Assembly: GCA_963828555.1 (NCBI GenBank)
Contig: CAWHEL010000004.1
Span: forward strand, 1,240,001-1,304,000
Direction: 5' to 3'
DNA length: 64,000 nt
Source of the DNA: JADJPO01 sp963828555
GTDB taxonomy: Bacteria > Actinomycetota > Actinomycetes > Actinomycetales > Kineosporiaceae
Shown: piece after piece, positions 30,086-37,048 of the stretch
How the letters are laid out: every line of letters starts with the position of its first letter
How positions within the stretch are numbered: the stretch's first letter is position 1
Made by a program: the position numbers and the translations under genes
Notes under the pieces: model-generated
The model's input: the letters and a program-made list of their open reading frames with translations, nothing else
Databases searched by the model: none
What the model was told of the DNA's origin: nothing

Positions 30086-30724
30086 GTGCCAGCAGCTGAA
30101 CAGAACGTGCGCCGAGTGGTCGTGGCCGAGGACGAGTCGCTGATCCGGCTCGACATCGTCGAGATGCTCCGCGAGGCGGGGTACGACGTCGTGGGGGAGG
30201 CCGGGGACGGGGAGGAAGCCATCCGCCTGGCCGAGGAGCACCGGCCCGACCTGGTCGTGATGGACGTCAAGATGCCGGTTCTGGACGGCATCTCGGCCGC
30301 CGAGCGGATCGCCGGTGCCCGGCTGGCTCCGGTGGTGCTGCTCACCGCCTTCTCGCAGAAGGAACTGGTCGAGCGGGCGCGGGACGCTGGCGCGATGGCC
30401 TATGTGGTGAAGCCGTTCAGCTCCGCCGACCTGCTTCCGGCGCTCGAGATCGCGATCAGCCGGCACCAGGAGATCGCGGCGCTGGAGTCCGAGGTGGCCG
30501 ATCTGGGCGAGCGGTTCGAGACCCGCAAGGCGGTCGACCGGGCCAAGAGCATGCTGCAGACCTCCTTCGGCATGAGCGAGCCCGAGGCGTTCCGCTGGAT
30601 CCAGAAGACGTCCATGGACAAGAGGCTCACCATGCGTGAGGTGGCCACGGCCATCCTCGCCTCGGCCAACCCCGCGGAGGGGTCCGCAGCGTTGAGGCCC
30701 AAGCAGGCCGATACCGATTCGTGA
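30086..30724 (+). CDS. pdtaR: PdtaR-like response regulator with ANTAR RNA-binding domain
   Basis: A 212-aa cytosolic two-component response regulator. The receiver domain has the acidic pair in VVVAEDESLIRLD, phosphoacceptor Asp60 in VVMDVKMP, Thr in LLTAFS and Lys in YVVKPFSS. The C-terminal ANTAR domain (from about 145, with AKSMLQTSFGMSEPEAFRWI) binds paired RNA hairpins and prevents termination. The likely sensor is PdtaS, not in the window. In mycobacteria the pair controls ethanolamine, copper/NO and redox responses. I chose GTG 30086 from the leaderless signal and family length. Confidence 0.93.
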   Translation: MPAAEQNVRRVVVAEDESLIRLDIVEMLREAGYDVVGEAGDGEEAIRLAEEHRPDLVVMDVKMPVLDGISAAERIAGARLAPVVLLTAFSQKELVERARDAGAMAYVVKPFSSADLLPALEIAISRHQEIAALESEVADLGERFETRKAVDRAKSMLQTSFGMSEPEAFRWIQKTSMDKRLTMREVATAILASANPAEGSAALRPKQADTDS

Positions 30725-30791
30725 CCCGTCACAAGCACACAACGACCTCGTCTGTGACCTGATGGGCTCTCGCCACTGGTAGCTTCCGCCA

Positions 30792-31079
30792 GCGTACGAG
30801 GCTGAGTACGGCTCCGAGCTGACCTCGAGTTTCGCGTTCTACGGCGTGACCGTGACCCAGGTCATCCTGGCCGCGATCGAGAAGTCGGACGGCACCCGCA
30901 AGAGCGTCACGGACGCCGTCTTCAGTGGCGAAGGGATCACCATCCCGGCCGACAACTCGCTGACCGGCAAGGAGGTCAAGATCGACCCGAAGACCGGGGA
31001 CATCACCTCCCAGGACATCTCGATCCTGGTGATGAAGGGTGGCAAGGAGACCTTCCTGAAGGCCCAGCCGGTCGGCTGA
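30792..31079 (+). pseudogene. Truncated copy of a livJ-type substrate-binding protein gene
   Basis: From 30792 the frame reads AYEAEYGSELTSSFAFYGV and runs to a normal C-terminus ending KETFLKAQPVG, closely matching the last 95 residues of the intact livJ product 1.2 kb downstream (for example IEKSDGTRKSVTDAVFSGEG is identical). The first three quarters of the gene, with signal peptide and ligand-binding lobe, are absent. An internal GTG at 30846 could yield 77 aa, but it would be non-functional as a binding protein. This is a remnant of a tandem duplication. Confidence 0.88.
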
Positions 31080-31101
31080 GTCCGCCCGGCCCAGGGCCGC
31101 A

Positions 31102-31144
31102 GCCCTGGGGGGCAGGTGCCCGTCCAGCACCTGCCCCCCAGGGC
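31102..31144 (+). terminator. Perfect 18-bp hairpin after the livJ remnant
   Basis: Bases 31102-31119 and 31127-31144 are exact reverse complements around a 7-base loop. There is no T-run. It lies just after the stop of the truncated livJ copy and 144 bases before livJ, so it probably ended the transcript of the lost gene. Confidence 0.75.
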
Positions 31145-31287
31145 CCGGCGTCGGTCCGTGCCCCAATCGTTGTGGACCCTTGACCAGCTCAGAGCCATCT
31201 TCGCCCTCGGGGAGACCGGTTCGAGTGATAGTTTCCCCGACCATCGGCAGCCCTGGACGGGGGCTCGCATTCGGAAGAGGTATGCAC

Positions 31288-32550
31288 ATGAAGAAGCCCC
31301 TTGGGGCCGTCGCAGCAATCGCGATGGCGTCGATGGCTCTGGCCGCCTGTGGCGGCGACTCCGGCAGTGGTGGCACTGGCGGTGGCGGTAAGACTCTGGT
31401 CATCTCCAGCGACCTGCCGCTGCAGGGGGCGTCGAAGGACGCTTCGGACGCGACGAACAACGCGATCAAGCTGTACCTGGAGCAGGTCGGGAACAAGGCC
31501 GGCAAGTACACGATCGAGTTCAAGGCTTATGACGACTCGACGGCGGCCAAGGGCGCGTGGGACGACGCGACGTGTGCCAAGAACGCGACCGACCACGTGG
31601 CGAACGTCGACGAGGTCGCCGTGATGGGCACCTACAACTCCGGCTGCGCGAAGATCATCACGCCGGTGCTGAACCAGGACCCCAGTGGGCCGATGCTGAT
31701 GGTCTCGCACGCCAACACCAACCCTGGTCTGACCAAGACCTGGGACCCGGGAGAGCCGGAGAAGTACAAGCCCGCCGGTAAGCCCAACTACGCCCGGGTG
31801 ATCACCACCGACGACTTCCAGGGTGCGGCGGCGGCGCAGTTCGCGGCCCAGAAGCTGGGTGTGAAGAAGGTCTACATCCTCAACGACAACCAGACCTACG
31901 GTCAGGGCGTCGGCAAGGCCTTCGAGGACGAGGCCAAGAAGCAGAACATCCAGGTGCTCGGCAACGAGCCGTGGGACGCCAAGCAGACCAGCTATGCGGC
32001 CCTGTTCACCAAGATCAAGGCCCTGGCCCCGGACATGGTCTACATGGCCGGGATCTACGACAACAACGGCGGTCAGCTGGTCAAGGACAAGGTCTCCGTG
32101 CTGGGCCCGAACGACGGCGTCAAGTTCATGGGCGCCGACGGGATCAGCGGCTACACCGAGCTGCAGAAGCTGCCGCAGGGTGAGGGCATCTACATGACCT
32201 TCGCGGGTCTGTCGACCGATCAGCTGATGCAGGGCGGCGGCGCCGCCAAGAAGCTGCTGGACGACTACAAGGCCAAGTACGGCGCGGAGCCGGGCACCAG
32301 CTACGCCCTGTACGGCGTGGCGGCGGTCCAGGTCATCCTGGCGGCGATCGAGAAGTCGGACGGCACTCGCAAGAGCGTCACCGACGCGGTCTTCAGCGGC
32401 GAAGGGATCACCATCCCGGCCGACAAGTCGGCGATCGGCAAGGAGATCAAGATCGACCCGGCGACGGGCGACACCTCGGCCAAGGACATCTCGGTCCTGC
32501 AGCTCAAGAGCGGCAAGGAAACGTTCATCCAGGCCCAGCCGGTCTCCTGA
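31288..32550 (+). CDS. livJ: Branched-chain amino acid ABC transporter substrate-binding lipoprotein
   Basis: Captures branched-chain amino acids (or a related ligand) outside the membrane for LivHMGF. It has 420 aa. A lipoprotein signal MKKPLGAVAAIAMASMALAAC is present, with lipidated Cys21, then a Gly/Ser linker and a periplasmic-binding-protein type I fold (TLVISSDLPLQGASKD onward). ATG 31288 is chosen because GGAAGAGG stands 7 bases upstream; ATG 31282 is too close to it. The exact ligand cannot be read from sequence. Confidence 0.94.
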   Translation: MKKPLGAVAAIAMASMALAACGGDSGSGGTGGGGKTLVISSDLPLQGASKDASDATNNAIKLYLEQVGNKAGKYTIEFKAYDDSTAAKGAWDDATCAKNATDHVANVDEVAVMGTYNSGCAKIITPVLNQDPSGPMLMVSHANTNPGLTKTWDPGEPEKYKPAGKPNYARVITTDDFQGAAAAQFAAQKLGVKKVYILNDNQTYGQGVGKAFEDEAKKQNIQVLGNEPWDAKQTSYAALFTKIKALAPDMVYMAGIYDNNGGQLVKDKVSVLGPNDGVKFMGADGISGYTELQKLPQGEGIYMTFAGLSTDQLMQGGGAAKKLLDDYKAKYGAEPGTSYALYGVAAVQVILAAIEKSDGTRKSVTDAVFSGEGITIPADKSAIGKEIKIDPATGDTSAKDISVLQLKSGKETFIQAQPVS

Positions 32551-32558
32551 CCGGATAG

Positions 32559-32599
32559 GCCCGCTGGGCGGGGAGCGCTACGCTCCCCGCCCAGTGGGC
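32559..32599 (+). terminator. Strong hairpin between livJ and livH
   Basis: A 19-base arm (32559-32577) pairs with 32581-32599 with a single G-U pair around a CTA loop. Partial termination or 3'-end protection here would keep LivJ more abundant than the membrane and ATPase subunits. That is a common design for binding-protein transporters. Confidence 0.75.
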
Positions 32600-32693
32600 T
32601 GCAACAGAGGCGTCTGCGCCTTGCCTCACCCACTGCACGGATCGGTCACCGCTCGGCCGCAGTCCAGATCCCTCGAACCGAAGGGCACAGCCC

Positions 32694-33737
32694 ATGAGCC
32701 AAGCCACCGCGACGGTCGCGGCCTCGCGCACGCCTGCGGAGACCCGGGCGCTCGTCATCCGGTTGATCTCCTACGTGCTGCTCGCCGCAGTCGGCCTGTG
32801 GATCCTCTCCAAGGCGGTCAGCCGCCCCAACGACTTCTTCACCGTGACGATCGTCGGGCTGAAGTTCGGCGCGTTGTACGCGCTGGTCGCGCTCGGATAC
32901 ACGATGGTCTACGGCATCATCGAGTTGATCAACTTCTCCCACGGTGACCTGTTCATGCTGGCCACGGTGGCCAGCGGACTCGCCATGGTGAGCTGGCTGG
33001 GCCAGGTGACCCCCGGCGTCGGCGCCTTCGCCTTGATGATCGCCGTGCTGCTCGGGGTGATGGCCATGTCGGCAGGCATCAACACCCTGGCTGAACGGGT
33101 CGCCTACCGACGGCTGCGCCGCGCACCCAAGCTGGCTCCGCTGATCACGGCGGTCGGCCTCAGCTTCATCTACCAGGCGGTGGGCATCCGGGCCAACGGT
33201 TCCGGTCAGCGCAGCTGGGAGACCCTGCTCGGCGACGCCGGGTTCAGCATCGGCGGGGTGAAGGTGCCCTGGTCGGTGATCGTCGTCCTCGCGGTGACCA
33301 TCCCGCTGCTGCTGCTGATGACCTTCCTGATCAACAAGACCCGCCAGGGCAAGGCGATGCGCGCCACGGCCCAGGACCAGGACGCCGCGCGCCTGATGGG
33401 CATCGACGTCGACCGGACGATCGCGCTCACCTTCGCCCTCGGCGGCGCGCTGGCCGGGGCGGCCGGTCTGCTGTACCTGGAATCGGTGGGGACCACTCGC
33501 TACGACCTCGGCTTCCAACTCGGGCTGATCGCCTTCACCTCGGCGGTCCTCGGCGGGATCGGAAACCTGAACGGCGCCGTCCTCGGCGGCTTCCTGATCG
33601 GGATCATCCAGTCCCTGAACGAGGCCTTCCTGCTCGGCTCCGCATGGTCGCAGACCGTGGTGTTCTCGATCCTGATCATGCTGATGGTGTTCAAGCCTGA
33701 AGGCATCCTCGGCAAGCCGACCACGGAGAAGGTGTGA
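32694..33737 (+). CDS. livH: Branched-chain amino acid ABC transporter permease LivH
   Basis: A membrane subunit of 347 aa with about eight helices. Conserved LivH features include GLKFGALYALVALGYTMVYG and INFSHGDLFML near the N-terminus and GKAMRATAQDQDAARLMGID, the cytoplasmic coupling loop. It partners with LivM. The stop overlaps a GTG upstream of livM. Confidence 0.95.
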   Translation: MSQATATVAASRTPAETRALVIRLISYVLLAAVGLWILSKAVSRPNDFFTVTIVGLKFGALYALVALGYTMVYGIIELINFSHGDLFMLATVASGLAMVSWLGQVTPGVGAFALMIAVLLGVMAMSAGINTLAERVAYRRLRRAPKLAPLITAVGLSFIYQAVGIRANGSGQRSWETLLGDAGFSIGGVKVPWSVIVVLAVTIPLLLLMTFLINKTRQGKAMRATAQDQDAARLMGIDVDRTIALTFALGGALAGAAGLLYLESVGTTRYDLGFQLGLIAFTSAVLGGIGNLNGAVLGGFLIGIIQSLNEAFLLGSAWSQTVVFSILIMLMVFKPEGILGKPTTEKV

Positions 33738-33739
33738 CC

Positions 33740-35008
33740 ATGGCGACCACGACCGCCACTGAGCCCTCGGTTCACGCCGCAGCCGAACATGCCCGCCGGT
33801 CCAACCGGCTCTGGTCGATCGGCCTGCTGATCGGCGCACTTGTCCTGTTCGTCCTCTACTGGAAGATCCTGCCCGGCATCGGCGGGGAGACGGAGACGTT
33901 CTTCCGCAAGTGGCTGTCGGTCTCGGTGGCCAGCGAGATGGTGCTCTGGGTCGTGTTCGCGCTCGGCCTGAACATCGTGGTCGGCTACGCCGGCCTGCTC
34001 GACCTGGGGTATGTCGCCTTCTGGGCGATCGGCGGTTACGTCGCGGGTTGGATCATGTCCCCGTTCGCCTCGGAGATGTCCGAGGGCATGAAGGACATCA
34101 AGTTCAACTTCCTCGGCAATCCGCCGGCGATCGAGGGGCTGGACCGGGGCATCCACGTCAACTTCTGGCTGGTGCTTCCGATCGCCGGTCTGTTCTGCGC
34201 GCTGTGGGGGGTGCTGATCGGTGCGCCCACCCTGCGCCTGAAGAGCGACTACCTGGCCCTGGTCACCCTGGGCTTCGGCGAGATCATTCCGCAGATCTTC
34301 AAGAACGGTGACAACGTCGGCGGGCTGAACCTGTCCAACGGCGACCGCGGGATCACCCCGGTGGACACCATTCCGATGTGGCCGTTCAGCTACCTCCCCG
34401 GGGTGCCGGATCAGCTGGGCCTGAGGGCAACGGACCTGCCGTTCAAGTTCCTGGTCTACTGCTTCCTCGCCGCCTGCATCATGTTTCTGTCCCTGCGGAT
34501 CCGCGAAGGCCGCCTGGGCCGGGCCTGGCTCGCCATCCGGGAGGACGAGCTCGCGGCGTCCATGATGGGTGTTCCCCTGATGCGCACCAAGCTGGCCGCC
34601 TACGCGGTCGGTGCCTTCGCCGGCGGCATAGGCGGCGTCGCGTTCGCCACCCATGTCGGCGGCATCTACGCCAGCCGCTTCGACTTCGCCATCTCGATCA
34701 TCCTGCTGGCGATGGTGGTGCTCGGCGGCATGGGCAACGTCTGGGGCGTCACGGTCGGCGCTCTGGCGCTGGCCTGGATCAACTCGACCGGCCTGGAGCA
34801 GATCGGCGAAACCGTCAACGACACGCTGGGCACCAGCGTGAACTTCAAGAACTACCAGTTCCTGCTGTTCGGCCTGATCCTGGTGCTGATGATGCTGTTC
34901 CGGCGCGAGGGACTGATCCCCGAGACCCGGACCCGGCAGGTGCTCAAGGAACCTGAACGCGGTGAGCTGGAGTCCGTGGGCGCCGACATGGAAGGGGAAG
35001 GCGCATGA
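33740..35008 (+). CDS. livM: Branched-chain amino acid ABC transporter permease LivM
   Basis: The second permease, 422 aa, larger than usual because of an insert of about 50 residues (WIMSPFASEMSEGMKDIKF and following) between the early helices. NIVVGYAGLLDLGYVAFWAI and LRIREGRLGRAWLAIREDE (coupling loop) identify the family. ATG 33740 has GGAGAAGG eight bases upstream; GTG 33734 is an alternative overlapping the livH stop. The C-terminal tail is acidic and cytoplasmic. It overlaps livG by ATGA. Confidence 0.95.
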   Translation: MATTTATEPSVHAAAEHARRSNRLWSIGLLIGALVLFVLYWKILPGIGGETETFFRKWLSVSVASEMVLWVVFALGLNIVVGYAGLLDLGYVAFWAIGGYVAGWIMSPFASEMSEGMKDIKFNFLGNPPAIEGLDRGIHVNFWLVLPIAGLFCALWGVLIGAPTLRLKSDYLALVTLGFGEIIPQIFKNGDNVGGLNLSNGDRGITPVDTIPMWPFSYLPGVPDQLGLRATDLPFKFLVYCFLAACIMFLSLRIREGRLGRAWLAIREDELAASMMGVPLMRTKLAAYAVGAFAGGIGGVAFATHVGGIYASRFDFAISIILLAMVVLGGMGNVWGVTVGALALAWINSTGLEQIGETVNDTLGTSVNFKNYQFLLFGLILVLMMLFRREGLIPETRTRQVLKEPERGELESVGADMEGEGA

Positions 35009-35820
35009 CCGCCGCCGCAACCGACAACCAGGTCATCGACCTGCGCGGTGACAACATCACCATCCGGTTCGGTGGCCTCGTGGCGGTCGACGACGTCACG
35101 TTCACCATCCCGCACGGTGCCGTGGTCAGCCTGATCGGCCCGAACGGCGCCGGGAAGACCACGTTCTTCAACATCCTCACCGGTCTCTACCACCCGACCT
35201 CGGGCCGGGTGCATCTCGGCGACAAGGATGTCACCGGCATGGCGCCGCACCAGGTCGCCCACCTGGGATTGGCCCGCACGTTCCAGAACATCCGGCTGTT
35301 CAACCTGATGTCGGCCGAAGAGAACGTCATGGTCGCGATGCACTCGCACATGAAGTCGGGGATCGTCGGCACGGTGCTGAAGACCCCTCGGCAGCGGCGG
35401 GAGGAGAAGGAGGGCCGTGAGCGTGCGCGTGAGCTGCTCGACTTCGTGGGCATCCCCACGGTGGCCGACGAGTACGCTCGCAACCTGTCCTACGGCGACC
35501 AGCGCCGGCTCGAGGTCGCCCGGGCACTGGCCCTGAAGCCGAAGGTGCTGCTGCTGGACGAACCGACAGCCGGCATGAACCCGCAGGAGTCAGCCCGGTT
35601 CGTCGAGTTCGTCTACCGGCTGCGCGACGAGATGGATATCTCGGTGCTGCTGATCGAGCACGACATGAGCGTGGTGATGAAGGTCAGCGAACGGATCACC
35701 GTGCTCGACCAGGGCAAGAAGATCGCCGAGGGCACGCCGGACGACATCAAGAACGATCAGCGCGTGGTGGAGGCCTACCTGGGCAAGACCGGGACCGACG
35801 GCTACAGGAGCGACAAATGA
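35005..35820 (+). CDS. livG: Branched-chain amino acid ABC transporter ATP-binding protein LivG
   Basis: ATPase subunit of 271 aa: Walker A GPNGAGKTT, LivG-type signature LSYGDQRRLEVARAL, Walker B LLLDEPTAGMNP and H-loop LIEHDMSVV. It forms a heterodimer with LivF. Start and stop each overlap the neighbouring gene by ATGA. Confidence 0.96.
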   Translation: MTAAATDNQVIDLRGDNITIRFGGLVAVDDVTFTIPHGAVVSLIGPNGAGKTTFFNILTGLYHPTSGRVHLGDKDVTGMAPHQVAHLGLARTFQNIRLFNLMSAEENVMVAMHSHMKSGIVGTVLKTPRQRREEKEGRERARELLDFVGIPTVADEYARNLSYGDQRRLEVARALALKPKVLLLDEPTAGMNPQESARFVEFVYRLRDEMDISVLLIEHDMSVVMKVSERITVLDQGKKIAEGTPDDIKNDQRVVEAYLGKTGTDGYRSDK

Positions 35821-36581
35821 CGTCCGAGACCAGCACCGGACCCGCCTCCACGGATGCGCGGGGCACCGGCGAAGTCATCCTGTCCATCGAGGACCTTCAC
35901 GTCTACTACGGCAGCATCGCCGCAGTGAAGGGGATCACGGTCGAGGTGCGCAAGGGTGAGATCGTCACCCTGATCGGCTCGAACGGCGCCGGCAAGTCGA
36001 CGACGCTGCGCACGATCTCTGGGCTGATCCGCCCGCGCAACGGAACGATGACCTTCCTGGGCCAGAACCTGGCGGCCATGTCGGGGCACCACATCGTGGC
36101 GGCCGGCATCTGCCAGTCTCCGGAAGGACGGCGGATCTTCCCGCGGATGACCGTGGACGAGAACCTCGACCTCGGGGCCTTCCTGCGTGACGACAAGGCC
36201 GAGATCGAGTCCGACCGGCAGCGGGTGCTCGAGCTGTTCCCGCGGCTGGCCGAACGCATCGCCCAGAAGGCGGGCACCCTCTCCGGTGGGGAGCAGCAGA
36301 TGCTCGCCGTGGCCCGAGCCATGATGGGCCGGCCCAAGCTGCTGCTCCTGGACGAGCCCTCGATGGGCCTGGCCCCGGTGCTGGTGGACCTGATCTTCGA
36401 CACCATCCAGACGATCCGCGACCAGGGCACCACCGTCCTCCTGGTGGAGCAGAACGCGCTGGCCGCGCTCGGGATCGCCGACTACGCGTACGTGCTGGAG
36501 TCGGGGTCCCTGAAGCTGGAGGGCGCCGCCTCGCGGCTGGCCCAGGACGACGAGGTCACCCGCGCCTACCTGGGCGGCTAG
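35817..36581 (+). CDS. livF: Branched-chain amino acid ABC transporter ATP-binding protein LivF
   Basis: ATPase subunit of 254 aa: Walker A GSNGAGKST, signature LSGGEQQMLAVARAMM, Walker B LLLDEPSMGLAP and H-loop LVEQNALAAL. A polar N-terminal extension of about 18 residues precedes the domain. It ends the liv operon. The 25 bases to the convergent thioesterase gene hold only a weak 6-bp stem. Confidence 0.96.
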   Translation: MTSETSTGPASTDARGTGEVILSIEDLHVYYGSIAAVKGITVEVRKGEIVTLIGSNGAGKSTTLRTISGLIRPRNGTMTFLGQNLAAMSGHHIVAAGICQSPEGRRIFPRMTVDENLDLGAFLRDDKAEIESDRQRVLELFPRLAERIAQKAGTLSGGEQQMLAVARAMMGRPKLLLLDEPSMGLAPVLVDLIFDTIQTIRDQGTTVLLVEQNALAALGIADYAYVLESGSLKLEGAASRLAQDDEVTRAYLGG

Positions 36582-36606
36582 CCTTGACCAGGGTGGTCGG
36601 AGGTGG

Positions 36607-37029
36607 TCAGGCCGGCGGCCGGGCACGCAGGATGCACGTGATCCTGGCGGTGCACACCCGCCGGCCGGCCTCGTCCTCGATGGTGACCTCGTAACTGGCC
36701 AGGGTCGCTCCGAGGTGCAGTGCCCGCGCCGTGCCCGTCACCGTGCCGTCGCGGGCGGCACGATGATGGGTGGCGTTGATCTCGATGCCGGCGGCGATCA
36801 TGCCCAGAGGTGTGCTGTGCGCGACGGCGGAGACCGATCCGACGGTCTCGGCCAGCACGCACGAGGCCCCGCCGTGCAGCAACCCGTAGGGCTGGGTGTT
36901 GCCGGCCACCGGCATGGTGGCGACTGTGCGGTCGGCGCTCACCTCGACCAGGGTGATGCCCATCCGTTCGGCCAGAGTCCCCTGCGACGAGGAGTTGAAC
37001 AACTCGGTCAGGTTCGCGCTGTCGGTCAT
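36607..37029 (-). CDS. PaaI-type hotdog thioesterase
   Basis: A 140-aa cytosolic hotdog-fold protein. PYGLLHGGASCVLAETVGS holds the HGG and catalytic Glu region of PaaI-like acyl-CoA thioesterases, and GIEINATHHRAARDGTVTGTA continues the fold. The acyl substrate is unknown. ATG 37029 is only 19 bases from the divergent polA start. An upstream in-frame start at 37065 would run into polA and is rejected. Confidence 0.88.
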   Translation of the reverse strand: MTDSANLTELFNSSSQGTLAERMGITLVEVSADRTVATMPVAGNTQPYGLLHGGASCVLAETVGSVSAVAHSTPLGMIAAGIEINATHHRAARDGTVTGTARALHLGATLASYEVTIEDEAGRRVCTARITCILRARPPA

Positions 37030-37035
37030 GGCCCC

Positions 37036-37041
37036 TAGGGT
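37036..37041 (+). promoter_or_regulatory. -10 element (TAGGGT) for leaderless polA
   Basis: TAGGGT ends 7 bases before GTG 37049, inside the 19-base gap to the divergent thioesterase gene. Confidence 0.55.
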
Positions 37042-37048
37042 GGCAGCC

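Noticed and set aside
30846..31079. A functional 77-aa protein from GTG 30846
   Set aside because: It is the tail of a binding protein without its signal peptide or ligand site. The homology continues upstream of the GTG, showing a truncated gene.
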